NCBI GenBank assembly: GCA_964344215.1
Contig: CAYFMP010000097.1
Coordinates: forward strand, 1 to 12,207
DNA from: CAYFMP01 sp964344215
GTDB taxonomy: Bacteria > Pseudomonadota > Alphaproteobacteria > Rhodospirillales > Casp-alpha2
Direction of reading: 5' to 3'
Length of the DNA stretch: 12,207 nucleotides
The notes under the pieces are model-generated. The model ran no database searches and was not told the DNA's origin. It saw only the letters and a program-made list of their open reading frames with translations. The translations under genes were made by a program, and so were the position numbers. Below are positions 1 to 7,265 of the stretch, in pieces (within the stretch, counting starts at the first letter, position 1; each line of letters starts with the position of its first letter).

Positions 1-518
1 GCGCCTTCAACATCGACGGCACCAACACGCTGGCCTGCACCAAGCCGATCGAGGACATCCGGGGCGACGTCAAGATCTACCCGCTGCCGCACCTGCCGGT
101 CGTCAAGGATCTGGTGCCGGACCTGACCGTACCTTACGCCCAGTACAAGTCGATCGAACCGTGGCTGCAGGCCGACACCCCGCCGCCGACCGGCGAGCGC
201 CTGCAAAGCCCCGAGGAGCGCGAGAAGCTGGACGGCCTGTGGGAGTGCATCCTGTGCTTCTGCTGCCAGACCAGCTGCCCGAGTTACTGGTGGAACGGCG
301 AGCGCGGCTACATGGGCCCGGCCATTCTCCTGCAGTCGTATCGCTGGATCGCCGATTCCCGCGACGAGGCGACCGGAAAGCGCTTGGATGCGTTGAACGA
401 CCCGTTCCGGCTGTACCGCTGTCACACCATCATGAACTGCACCAACACCTGCCCGAAAAGCCTCAACCCGGGCCAGGCCATCGGCAAGATCAAGGAAGCT
501 CTGTTCAAGCGGAGTTAG
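1..518 (+). CDS. sdhB: Succinate dehydrogenase iron-sulfur subunit, 3' part (5' end outside window)
   Basis: This is the C-terminal 171 residues of the iron-sulfur subunit of complex II; the first full codon is at base 3. SdhB carries electrons from the FAD of SdhA through 2Fe-2S, 4Fe-4S and 3Fe-4S clusters to ubiquinone at the inner membrane. The fragment opens with the last cysteine of the plant-type ferredoxin domain (TNTLACTK). The alpha-helical ferredoxin domain follows: ECILCFCCQTSCPSYWW supplies the 4Fe-4S and 3Fe-4S ligands, and CHTIMNCTNTCPKSLNPG holds the remaining ligands and the usual C-terminal CP. The stop is TAG at 516-518, at the normal family end (KIKEALFKRS). The gene runs toward a minus-strand small gene only 18 bp away, and no terminator is visible between them. 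The rest of the sdh operon would lie upstream of the window. The assignment is secure. Confidence 0.97.
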   Translation, partial: AFNIDGTNTLACTKPIEDIRGDVKIYPLPHLPVVKDLVPDLTVPYAQYKSIEPWLQADTPPPTGERLQSPEEREKLDGLWECILCFCCQTSCPSYWWNGERGYMGPAILLQSYRWIADSRDEATGKRLDALNDPFRLYRCHTIMNCTNTCPKSLNPGQAIGKIKEALFKRS

Positions 519-536
519 GCGAGCCCACCGGCCCCT

Positions 537-743
537 TCAGCCAAGCTCGATTTCGCCGTCGATGTCGGTCGTAAGGCCGAGTTGCTCGATACTGAGGGTG
601 ACGCGCGCCTTGACCGTCTCGTCGCCGCTCAAGCGGCCGTCCCCAATGGCGGCGCGCACGGCCGCCTCGATCTCGCGCTGCGAGGTGACTCCGACGTTTT
701 TCAGGAACTTGCGCACCTGCATGTTGAAGGTTTCTTCGTCCAA
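537..743 (-). CDS. Small conserved DUF6494-type protein, TTG start
   Basis: The product is a 68-residue soluble protein with no signal peptide or membrane segment. I recognise the pattern of the small proteobacterial family annotated as DUF6494: an N-terminal [M]-DEETFNMQVRKFLK stretch, then GVTSQREIE, an Ala-rich helix, and a C-terminal strand region ending DIDGEIELG. The function is unknown. The start is TTG at 743-741. It lies 5 nt after a perfect GGAGG (complement of 749-753) and gives the usual family N-terminus and length. An in-frame ATG further upstream (788) would add 15 residues with no ribosome site. An internal ATG would cut off the conserved N-terminus. The gene is convergent with sdhB and divergent from paiB, with the shared upstream region holding inverted repeats. 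The family name is from memory. Confidence 0.8.
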   Translation of the reverse strand: MDEETFNMQVRKFLKNVGVTSQREIEAAVRAAIGDGRLSGDETVKARVTLSIEQLGLTTDIDGEIELG

Positions 744-829
744 GGTTTCCTCCCGTGGCTGGCAAATGGACCGCAGTCTATTTTTCATGCGGACCTTTAT
801 GGTTGGGCGTTTCTAACATAGAGTGCGAT

Positions 830-856
830 CGTTTCAAATTGGATCGATTTGAAACG
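830..856. promoter_or_regulatory. Perfect 10-bp inverted repeat, candidate operator
   Basis: The arms CGTTTCAAAT (830-839) and ATTTGAAACG (847-856) are perfectly complementary around a 7-nt centre, TGGATCG. A third copy of the half-site TTTCAAAT occurs at 871-878. The site lies in the divergent interval between the DUF6494-type gene and paiB, an AT-rich patch in otherwise GC-rich DNA. A possible weak paiB promoter overlaps it: TTGAAA at 849-854 and TCAAAT at 873-878, 18 nt apart. A dimeric repressor or activator site is the simplest reading. I do not recognise the consensus, and it is not an FNR/FixK box. There is no following T-run, so it is not a terminator. Confidence 0.5.
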
Positions 857-895
857 TGAATCGCCCTCTATTTCAAATATTTAGGGGCTTATTCG

Positions 896-924
896 CGTCT
901 AAGGATCGTCTCGGTTCTTAGACG
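896..924. promoter_or_regulatory. Second perfect inverted repeat upstream of paiB (8-bp arms)
   Basis: The arms CGTCTAAG (896-903) and CTTAGACG (917-924) are perfect and separated by 13 nt. The site lies 43 nt before the paiB start, so it is probably in the 5' untranslated region or at the downstream edge of the promoter. It could be an operator half-site pair or an RNA hairpin in the leader. Its sequence is unrelated to the TTTCAAAT repeat upstream. No T-run follows. Confidence 0.4.
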
Positions 925-967
925 ATAAGACCCCGGCCTGCGCGGCCCGACGACGGAGAACGCAGCC

Positions 968-1591
968 ATGTACGTACCCAAGTCTTTCGCCGAGGAGGAT
1001 AGGCAAACCCTCCACGGCCTGATCCGTCAAGCCAGCTTCGCAGCGCTGGTCACGGCCGCGGGCGGAGCGCCCGAGGCCACCCACCTTCCCCTCGTCCTCG
1101 ACACCGAGGCCGGCGAGCACGGCCGGTTGTTGGGGCATGTGGCTCGCGCCAACGGCCATTGGCGGACGTTCGATGGCGATACGGAAGCGCTCTGCATATT
1201 CTCCGGTCCGCACGCCTACATCTCCCCCAACTGGTACGCCTCCGACAACATGGTGCCGACCTGGAACTACGCCGCCGTCCACGCTTACGGCCGACCCCGC
1301 GTCATCGACGAGCCGCAAAAAGTGATCGCCGTGCTGGAGCGCCTGGCGGCCGACAACGAGAGCGCCGCCACCGGCAACTGGACGCTCGACCGGATGGACG
1401 AAAGGATTATGCGCGGCATGCTGAAAGGCATCGTCGCCTTCGAGATGCCGATCGAGCGCATGCAGGGCAAGTTCAAGATGAGCCAGAACCGTAAACCCGA
1501 GGACGTGCGCGGCGCCATCGACGGCTTGAGGGGCCTGGTCGATGCGACGGCCGCGGCGGTCGCCGCCGAGATGGAGAAACGCTTGAGTTAG
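968..1591 (+). CDS. PaiB-like FMN-binding protein / negative transcriptional regulator family
   Basis: The 207-residue product is the normal length for the PaiB family (FMN-binding, split-barrel flavin fold). Family landmarks in order are MYVPKSF at the N-terminus, THLPL (38-42), LLGHVARANGHW (54-65), FSGPHAYISPNWY (78-90), VPTWNYAAVHAYG (96-108), and a C-terminal GIVAFEMPIERMQGKFKMSQN near 145-165. In Bacillus PaiB is linked to repression of sporulation and protease genes together with the acetyltransferase PaiA. In proteobacteria the role is mostly unknown, and an FMN-dependent activity is possible. No paiA neighbour is present. The start ATG has GGAGAA about 8 nt upstream. The stop overlaps the stop of the minus-strand hydroxylase by 4 nt (TTAG), so the two genes are strictly convergent. 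Family assignment is firm; the regulatory role is by homology only. Confidence 0.9.
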   Translation: MYVPKSFAEEDRQTLHGLIRQASFAALVTAAGGAPEATHLPLVLDTEAGEHGRLLGHVARANGHWRTFDGDTEALCIFSGPHAYISPNWYASDNMVPTWNYAAVHAYGRPRVIDEPQKVIAVLERLAADNESAATGNWTLDRMDERIMRGMLKGIVAFEMPIERMQGKFKMSQNRKPEDVRGAIDGLRGLVDATAAAVAAEMEKRLS

Positions 1592-2421
1592 TCGGCCTCG
1601 TCCGCCGGCGCCGGCGGGGCCGGCGTCTCGAACGGTTGCAACAGCATCCGGTGCAGATAGAGCGCCGCGGTTTCGCGGAACACCGGCAAGCCGATGGTCA
1701 TGCCGGCGTGGCCGGCCTCGGGCTGGTCGCGGTAGGTGCCGAACAGGCGGTCCCACCACGGCAGGTTGAAGCCGAAGTTGCTGTCGGTCTCGGTCCGGAC
1801 GACGGAGTGATGCACGCGGTGCATGTCCGGCGTCACCACCAGCCAGCGTAGCACCCTATCGATGGGCCTCGGCAGGGCGACGTTGCCGTGGTTGAACATG
1901 GCGGTGCCGTTGAGCAGCACCTCGAAGATGATGACACCGGCCGCCGGCGCCCCGATGGCGGCGATGACCGCCATCTTGACGAGGATCGAAAGGACGATCT
2001 CGATCGGGTGGAAGCGGGCGCCGGTCGTGAAATCGAAATCGAGGTCGGCGTGATGCATGCGGTGCAGCCGCCACAGCACCGGCACGTGGTGGAACATCAC
2101 ATGCTGGACGTAGATGGCGAAGTCGAGCAGGACGACGGCGGCCATCGCCGCCGGCCAGCCCGACATTCCGGCCATGTTGAGCAGGCCCCAGCCGCGATCG
2201 GCGGCAACCAGGGCGACGCCGACCGGCAGCACCGGAAACAGCAGCCGGACGACGCCCGTATTGAGAGCGACGATGCCAAGATTCGAGGTCCAGCGCAGGG
2301 CCCGGGTCTGGCTCAGGGGACGCCTGGGACGAACCAGCTCCCAGACCACCATCACCGCCATGATACCGAAAAAGGCGCCGAGGCGGACCGTCATCTCGTT
2401 ATCCAGGATCGCGTCGCTCAT
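1588..2421 (-). CDS. Membrane fatty acid hydroxylase / sterol desaturase superfamily protein
   Basis: This 277-residue integral membrane protein has the histidine clusters of the di-iron fatty acid hydroxylase superfamily (PF04116): HVMFHH (107-112), HRMHH (120-124), RFHP (137-139), NHGN (177-180) and HRVHH (201-205). Hydrophobic segments lie at about residues 12-28, 46-72, 91-105 and 142-170. The C-terminal NLPWWDRLFGTYRDQP is also typical. Such enzymes use O2 and electrons from a partner to hydroxylate or desaturate a lipid; the substrate cannot be read from sequence. The start at 2421 is preceded by GAGG very close to the ATG, so the ribosome site is not ideal and Met10 is an alternative. 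The frame stays open far upstream, over the next gene on the other strand, but that part is not coding. The gene is divergent from the SAF oxidoreductase and tail to tail with paiB. Confidence 0.88.
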   Translation of the reverse strand: MSDAILDNEMTVRLGAFFGIMAVMVVWELVRPRRPLSQTRALRWTSNLGIVALNTGVVRLLFPVLPVGVALVAADRGWGLLNMAGMSGWPAAMAAVVLLDFAIYVQHVMFHHVPVLWRLHRMHHADLDFDFTTGARFHPIEIVLSILVKMAVIAAIGAPAAGVIIFEVLLNGTAMFNHGNVALPRPIDRVLRWLVVTPDMHRVHHSVVRTETDSNFGFNLPWWDRLFGTYRDQPEAGHAGMTIGLPVFRETAALYLHRMLLQPFETPAPPAPADEAD

Positions 2422-2508
2422 CGCCTCAGCATAAGCCTTGCCCGCTCCGACGCAACCGTACCGAAGCACGCTTTGGCTTCTCCGGCGTTTTGCCTTATGA
2501 AGGAAACC

Positions 2509-3888
2509 ATGAACCTGTATTCGCTTCTGCGGGCTCGTGCCGAGACCGGCAGGCCGGTCCGCGTCGCCCTCATCGGCGCCGGCAAGTTCGGCTCCATGTT
2601 CCTGGCCCAGGCCCGGACGACGCCGGGACTGCACGTGCTCGGCGTCGCCGACCTGTCGGTCGAGCGGGCCCGCCAGGCGCTCAGCACGACCGGCTGGTCG
2701 GCCGAGCGGGTGGCCGCCACCTCGGCCGCCAAGGCCCTCGCCCAAGGCACGACCTTCGTCACCGACGACGCCATGCGGCTGATCGGGGCCGGTGGCCTCG
2801 ACGTCGTCATCGAGGCGACCGGCGTGCCCGAAGCTGGCGTTGCTTTCGCCCTCGCCGCCATCGAGCGCGGCCGCCACATCGTTATGGTCAACGTCGAAGC
2901 CGACGTCTTGGTCGGGCCGCTGTTGGCCGAGGAAGCGCGCCGCGCCGGTGTCGTTTACAGCCTCGCCTACGGTGACCAGCCGGCGCTGATCTGTGAACAG
3001 GTGGATTGGGCGCGGGCGGCCGGATTCGAGGTGGTGGCGGCCGGCAAGGGGACGCTCTACATGCCGCAGTTCCATGCTTCGACCCCGGATACGGTGTGGG
3101 ACCACTACGGGCTTTCCGCCGAACGCGCCGGGAGGAGCGGCATGAACGCCAAGATGTTCAACTCGTTCCTCGACGGCACCAAGTCGGGGATCGAGATGGC
3201 CGCCGTCGCCAACGCCACCGGCCTGACCCCGGCGCCGGCCGGTCTGTCGTTTCCCGCCGTCGGCACCGGCGAACTGGCCCGCACCCTGATCCCGGAAACC
3301 GAGGGCGGCGTGCTCCATCACAAGGGCCAGGTCGAGGTCATCTCGAGCCGCGGCCGTGACGGCCGCGACCTCGACGACGATCTGCGCTGGGGGGTCTACG
3401 TGGTGTTCGAGGCGGGCAGCGATTATGTCGAACGCTGTTTCGCCGACTATGGGCTGATTACCGACGCGTCGGGGCGCTATTCGGCATTGTGGCGGCCTTA
3501 TCACCTGATCGGTCTCGAGCTCGGCATCAGCGTCGCCCAGGCCGCCCTGCGCGGCGCGGCGACGGGCGCGGCGACCGGTTTTAGGGCCGACGTCGCCGCC
3601 ACCGCCAAGCGCGATCTCAAGGCCGGCGAGGTGCTCGACGGCGAGGGCGGCTATACGGTGTGGGGACGGCTGATGGTGGCCGGCGATGCGCTGGCCTTGG
3701 GCGCCGTTCCGATCGGCCTCGCCCATGGCCTGACGCTGCTCAATCCGGTCGCCGCAGGGACGGCCGTTACCTGGGCCGACGTCACCGTCGGCGACGATGT
3801 CGCCGAGTCGGTCGCCTACCGGGCGCGCCGCCGGATGGAACAGCAGTTGCGGCCGGCGGACGGACGGACCGAGGCGAAGAGCGCATGA
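2509..3888 (+). CDS. NAD(P)-binding oxidoreductase, homoserine-dehydrogenase-like, with C-terminal SAF domain
   Basis: The 459-residue cytosolic protein has an N-terminal Rossmann fold (VALIGAGKFGSMF, GxGxxG at 23-28), followed by a DVVIEATGVPEAG segment of the homoserine/aspartate dehydrogenase or Gfo/Idh type. A middle substrate domain contains KMFNSFLDGTKSGIEMA. A C-terminal SAF-like domain (about 365-440) contains KRDLKAGEVLDGEGGYTVWG, the fold also found in AFPs, FlgA and sialate synthases. Proteins of this architecture are annotated variously as SAF-domain oxidoreductases, and some belong to sugar-acid catabolic pathways. The substrate here is unknown. ATG 2509 is chosen because AAGGA lies just upstream; ATG 2497 has no ribosome site. 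The stop overlaps the SDR start (ATGA), so the two genes are probably co-translated and may act in one oxidoreductive route. Confidence 0.85.
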   Translation: MNLYSLLRARAETGRPVRVALIGAGKFGSMFLAQARTTPGLHVLGVADLSVERARQALSTTGWSAERVAATSAAKALAQGTTFVTDDAMRLIGAGGLDVVIEATGVPEAGVAFALAAIERGRHIVMVNVEADVLVGPLLAEEARRAGVVYSLAYGDQPALICEQVDWARAAGFEVVAAGKGTLYMPQFHASTPDTVWDHYGLSAERAGRSGMNAKMFNSFLDGTKSGIEMAAVANATGLTPAPAGLSFPAVGTGELARTLIPETEGGVLHHKGQVEVISSRGRDGRDLDDDLRWGVYVVFEAGSDYVERCFADYGLITDASGRYSALWRPYHLIGLELGISVAQAALRGAATGAATGFRADVAATAKRDLKAGEVLDGEGGYTVWGRLMVAGDALALGAVPIGLAHGLTLLNPVAAGTAVTWADVTVGDDVAESVAYRARRRMEQQLRPADGRTEAKSA

Positions 3889-4631
3889 GCGGGGTTCTCG
3901 TCGTCACCGGCGCCAGCCGCGGCATCGGCGCCGCCGTCGCCCGCCAGGCGGCCGGCATGGGTTTCGCTGTTTGCATCAATTACCTGAACGCGGCCGACAG
4001 GGCCGAGGCGGTGGCCGAGGACATCCGCAACGCCGGCGGCGTCGCCATGACGTATCGGGCCGACACTGCCGACGAAACGCAGGTCGGTGCCATGTTCAAG
4101 GCCGTCGGCGCCGAACTCGGGCGGCTGAGCGGGCTCGTCAACAACGCCGGCCTGACCGGCGCCTTCAGTCGCGTCGACGAGTTGGAGACGGCGACGCTCA
4201 GGCGCGTCGTCGACGTTAACGTGCTGGGTTATTTTTTCTGCGCCCGCGAGGCGGTCAGGCGGATGTCGACGGCCCATGGCGGCGACGGCGGCGTCATCGT
4301 CAACGTGTCGTCGGCCGCGTCCTGGATCGGCAGCCCCGGCGAATACGTCCACTACGCCGCCACCAAGGGCGCCACCGACGTCCTGACCATCGGCCTCGCC
4401 CGCGAGGTGGCGGCCGAGGGCATCCGCGTCAATGCCGTCAGTCCCGGCCTGATCGAAACCGAGATCCACGCCGCCGGCGGCCGCCCCGACCGCGTCGCCG
4501 AGCTGAGTGACCGCGTTCCCATGGGCCGCGGCGGTTCCGCCGACGAGGTCGCCGAAGCCGTCTGTTGGCTGTTGTCGGAGGCCAGCGGCTATACAACCGG
4601 CGCCGTCCTGCCGGTCACCGGCGGCCGTTAG
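3885..4631 (+). CDS. Short-chain dehydrogenase/reductase (classical SDR, YgfF-like)
   Basis: The 248-residue protein has all landmarks of a classical SDR: TGASRGIG cofactor motif (8-15), NNAG (86-89), N112, catalytic S143, Y157-x3-K161 (YAATK) and the SPGLIETEI loop after the core. The segment around GSPGEYVHYAATK and the C-terminal VTGGR resemble the YgfF / glucose-dehydrogenase-like subgroup. Y-N after the third strand rather than an acidic residue suggests NADP(H) preference, but this is weak evidence. The substrate is unknown. The ATG overlaps the stop of the SAF oxidoreductase, and the stop codon is part of the ribosome site of the next gene (zapE). The three genes are therefore packed as one transcription unit. 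Confidence 0.92.
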   Translation: MSGVLVVTGASRGIGAAVARQAAGMGFAVCINYLNAADRAEAVAEDIRNAGGVAMTYRADTADETQVGAMFKAVGAELGRLSGLVNNAGLTGAFSRVDELETATLRRVVDVNVLGYFFCAREAVRRMSTAHGGDGGVIVNVSSAASWIGSPGEYVHYAATKGATDVLTIGLAREVAAEGIRVNAVSPGLIETEIHAAGGRPDRVAELSDRVPMGRGGSADEVAEAVCWLLSEASGYTTGAVLPVTGGR

Positions 4632-4641
4632 GAGAGGTTCG

Positions 4642-5781
4642 GTGGCGGGGAGAGGCCCTCTCGAGCCGTACCGGGCGCTCCTGCAATCGGGCGATATCAG
4701 ACCGGACCCGTACCAGCAGGCCGCCGTCGACAGGCTACAGACCCTGCACGACGAACTCGACGGATACGGCGGACAGATGGGCAAATCGGGCTGGCGCGCC
4801 CGGCTTAGCCTTTCCAAAAGCAAACGCCCGACGCCGAAAGGGGTCTACATGTGGGGCGGGGTGGGGCGCGGCAAATCGATGCTGATGGACCTGTTCCATC
4901 AGAACTCGTCCGTTGGTGACCGCCAGCACGTGCACTTCCACGCTTTCATGCAGGAGGTCCACAAACGCGTCCATTCGTTCCGCGAAGCGCAGAAGGTGGG
5001 TCGGGTGGCGGAGAAAACCGACCCCGTCGAGGCGCTGGCCAAGGTCATCGTCGACAAGGCCTGGCTGCTCTGTTTCGACGAGCTTCACGTCACCGACATC
5101 GCCGATGCGATGATCCTGGGGCGGCTCTTCGAAGCGCTCTTTCGGCGCGGCATCGTCGTCGTCACCACGTCCAACCGCAAACCCTCGGACCTCTACAAGG
5201 ATGGGCTGCAGCGCGAGCTGTTCCTGCCGTTTATCGACATGATCGAGGGCACGTTCGACGTTCTCGAGCTTGACGCCGGCACCGATTATCGCTTGGAGAA
5301 AATGCGCGCCATGGACGTCTTCATCACGCCCACGGGAAGCGATGCCGACGCCAAGCTCGACGACGATTTCCACGACCTGACGCTGGGCGGCGAACCGGTG
5401 GCGCGGACCATGAGCGTGCAGGGCCGCGAGTTCCTGATCTCGAAGGCGGCCGAGGGCGTCGCCCTGTCGTCGTTCGAGGAACTCTGCGAGCAGCCGCTGG
5501 GGCCAGCCGATTATCTGGCCGTGGCCGAGTGTTTTCACACGGTCATTCTCAGGGACATCCCGAAACTTGGGCCGGAGCGGCGCGACCAAGCCAAACGGTT
5601 CGTCACCCTGATCGATACCCTCTATGAGGCCAAGGTCAACTTCATCTGCTCGGCGGAGACAGTGCCGAACGATCTTTACACCGAAGGCGACGGTGCGTTC
5701 GAGTTCGAACGCACGGTGTCGCGCCTGATCGAGATGCAGTCGCCCGACTACATGGCGCTGGCGCACGGTTTTAGGGCGTGA
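4642..5781 (+). CDS. zapE: AFG1/ZapE-family ATPase
   Basis: The 379-residue AAA+-like P-loop ATPase of the AFG1/LACE1/ZapE family (PF03969) shows Walker A GGVGRGKS (72-79), Walker B LLCFDE (142-147), the TTSNRKPSDLYKDGLQR sensor region (175-191) and the family C-terminal SAETVPNDLY and FEFERTVSRL motifs. In E. coli ZapE affects Z-ring behaviour; the mitochondrial homologue helps remove respiratory-chain proteins. In alphaproteobacteria the gene typically sits just before mdh. The start is GTG 4642, with GGAGAGG at 4631-4637 beginning at the last base of the SDR stop codon. The frame is open further upstream, but that part overlaps the SDR gene in another frame and does not resemble the family. 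The usual downstream partner mdh is displaced here by about 4.3 kb. Confidence 0.93.
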   Translation: MAGRGPLEPYRALLQSGDIRPDPYQQAAVDRLQTLHDELDGYGGQMGKSGWRARLSLSKSKRPTPKGVYMWGGVGRGKSMLMDLFHQNSSVGDRQHVHFHAFMQEVHKRVHSFREAQKVGRVAEKTDPVEALAKVIVDKAWLLCFDELHVTDIADAMILGRLFEALFRRGIVVVTTSNRKPSDLYKDGLQRELFLPFIDMIEGTFDVLELDAGTDYRLEKMRAMDVFITPTGSDADAKLDDDFHDLTLGGEPVARTMSVQGREFLISKAAEGVALSSFEELCEQPLGPADYLAVAECFHTVILRDIPKLGPERRDQAKRFVTLIDTLYEAKVNFICSAETVPNDLYTEGDGAFEFERTVSRLIEMQSPDYMALAHGFRA

Positions 5782-5823
5782 GAACCTATCAACTCAGCGG
5801 CGCATGTCCCGCGAGACCTACAA

Positions 5824-5851
5824 TATATTGAATTATTATTGGATCAATATA
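5824..5851. promoter_or_regulatory. Inverted repeat TATATTGA-12-TCAATATA, candidate operator of the cassette
   Basis: The perfect 8-bp arms TATATTGA (5824-5831) and TCAATATA (5844-5851) flank a 12-nt spacer. The left arm overlaps a perfect 10-bp palindrome, CAATATATTG (5821-5830). The site lies about 30-55 nt upstream of the best promoter candidate for the HD-domain gene. This suits a dimeric regulator, possibly one of the cassette's own proteins. AT-rich DNA yields such repeats by chance fairly easily, so confidence is moderate. Confidence 0.4.
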
Positions 5852-5878
5852 CATTATGCTGTATTGTTAAATCTCTGC

Positions 5879-5907
5879 TTCAAATAATTCTCATAATATT
5901 CTATATT
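5879..5907 (+). promoter_or_regulatory. Sigma70-like promoter for the HD/YwgA-like pair
   Basis: TTCAAA (5879-5884) and TATATT (5902-5907) are separated by exactly 17 nt, matching 4 of 6 and 5 of 6 consensus bases. Transcription would start near 5914, leaving a leader of about 26 nt before the ATG at 5940. The whole leader interval 5782-5939 is very AT-rich compared with the flanking genes. A second, weaker pair lies upstream (TTGAAT at 5828-5833 and TACATT at 5850-5855). Confidence 0.45.
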
Positions 5908-5939
5908 TGTTCGATTAATGTTCGAGCTTGCCGGTTAGA

Positions 5940-7265
5940 ATGAAGCATATTCACGAATTTAGGGATCCTGTTCATGTCTTTGTTCGACTTGACTCCGACG
6001 AGCGTCGTGTCGTCGACAGCCGAGCTTTTCAAAGGTTACGGCACATTCATCAACTAGCACTCTCGTCTCTTGTCTATCCGGGTGCCTCACACAAGAGATT
6101 TGAGCATTCACTTGGTGTAATGGAGTTGGCGGGCCGTGTTTTCGACGTGGTCGCGAATGAGGCAAACGTCTCAGATGAAATACGGCACCTTCTCCCAGAG
6201 ATTTCACATTCTGATAAAAAAGTGTATTGGCGCCGAGTGTTGCGCATGGCTGCTCTATGTCACGACCTTGGCCATCTGCCGTTCTCTCATGCAGCGGAAA
6301 AAGAACTGCTACCAAGCGAACACACGCATGAAGATATTTCTCGCGAGATCATACTGTCTGACGAGATGCAGCAAATTTGGCAAAGTATGACACCTCCATT
6401 ACGAGCCGAAGATGTCGCCAAACTAGCCATTGGACCGAATACAGATAGCGATCACAAGTTTTCTAATTGGGAAGCGATCCTTTCCGAGATTATTGTTGGT
6501 GACGCTTTCGGTGTAGATCGCATTGATTATCTCTTGCGTGATTCTCTCCACTGCGGAGTACCCTACGGCAGGTTCGATCATTATCGTCTAATCGACACGA
6601 TTCGAATATTGCCGTCGAGCCCAAGCGAAGCAGAAGCTGCTGACCGCGAGCCAACCCTTGGTGTACAAGTTGGTGGAATTCATACGGCGGAGGCACTACT
6701 CCTTGCGCGATATTTTATGTATTGCCAAGTCTATTTTCATCCAATTCGACGAATCTACGATATCCATTTGAAAGACTTCTTGGAAGGTTGGCTTGCGGAT
6801 GGCAAGTTCCCCACAGACGTCGACGGCCACCTTAGTCTAACCGATAACGAAGTATGGTCCGGAATACTTGCTGCCTACCGAGACCAAAATGCATCGGGCC
6901 ACCAGCATGCAAATAGAATAATAGACCGGAGGCATTATCGAGAGCTCTATGCACGCGATCCTTCCGACGTCAAAATCAATCCGGAAGCTGGTAATGAGAT
7001 ATTTGAAGCAGCCGAAGCGGAGTTCGGAAGCGAGAATGTTAGAAGTGACCGCTATTCTCAGAAGAGCAGTGCGGTCGAGTTTCCAGTTTTGATGAATGAT
7101 GGTCGAATTGCGTCTTCAATTTCACTATCAGAAACGCTCCGACAGCTTCCCATAGCAAAATTTGAGTATGTTTTTGTGGAGCCCGGCCTACACAAGCGCG
7201 CGAGCGACTGGCTGGACTCTAAGAGGGACGAAATTATTCGCCCCAAAGAGGAGGACGAAACATGA
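5940..7265 (+). CDS. SAMHD1-like HD-domain nucleotide phosphohydrolase (COG1078/YwfO-like)
   Basis: The 441-residue protein carries the complete H-HD-D metal site of SAMHD1-type dNTP triphosphohydrolases: RFEHSLGV (H56), ALCHDLGHLPFSH (H108-D109, with H113 and H116), HTHED (128-132) and GVDRIDYLLRD (D193). The N-terminus, RDPVHVFVRL with FQRLRHIHQLA, is also typical. The segment from about residue 248, ALLLARYFMYCQVYFHPIRR, is the helical part conserved in COG1078 proteins. It probably hydrolyses dNTPs or related nucleotides, with metal-dependent cleavage in the cytosol; specificity is unknown. ATG 5940 is chosen because it starts the conserved N-terminus. TTG 5928 would add 4 residues, and neither has a strong ribosome site. 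The stop overlaps the next gene's ATG. Composition differs strongly from the flanking genes. Fold assignment is firm; the biological role is inferred. Confidence 0.9.
   Translation: MKHIHEFRDPVHVFVRLDSDERRVVDSRAFQRLRHIHQLALSSLVYPGASHKRFEHSLGVMELAGRVFDVVANEANVSDEIRHLLPEISHSDKKVYWRRVLRMAALCHDLGHLPFSHAAEKELLPSEHTHEDISREIILSDEMQQIWQSMTPPLRAEDVAKLAIGPNTDSDHKFSNWEAILSEIIVGDAFGVDRIDYLLRDSLHCGVPYGRFDHYRLIDTIRILPSSPSEAEAADREPTLGVQVGGIHTAEALLLARYFMYCQVYFHPIRRIYDIHLKDFLEGWLADGKFPTDVDGHLSLTDNEVWSGILAAYRDQNASGHQHANRIIDRRHYRELYARDPSDVKINPEAGNEIFEAAEAEFGSENVRSDRYSQKSSAVEFPVLMNDGRIASSISLSETLRQLPIAKFEYVFVEPGLHKRASDWLDSKRDEIIRPKEEDET

Noticed and set aside
1888..2508. Plus-strand open extension upstream of the SAF oxidoreductase start
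   Set aside because: It is antisense to the hydroxylase, rich in His/Asp/Arg as expected for a shadow frame, and ATG 2509 has the ribosome site.
2422..3726. Long minus-strand open frame continuing upstream of the fatty acid hydroxylase gene
   Set aside because: It lies opposite the SAF oxidoreductase, has no family resemblance, and the conserved hydroxylase N-terminus begins at 2421. Open antisense frames are common in GC-rich coding DNA.
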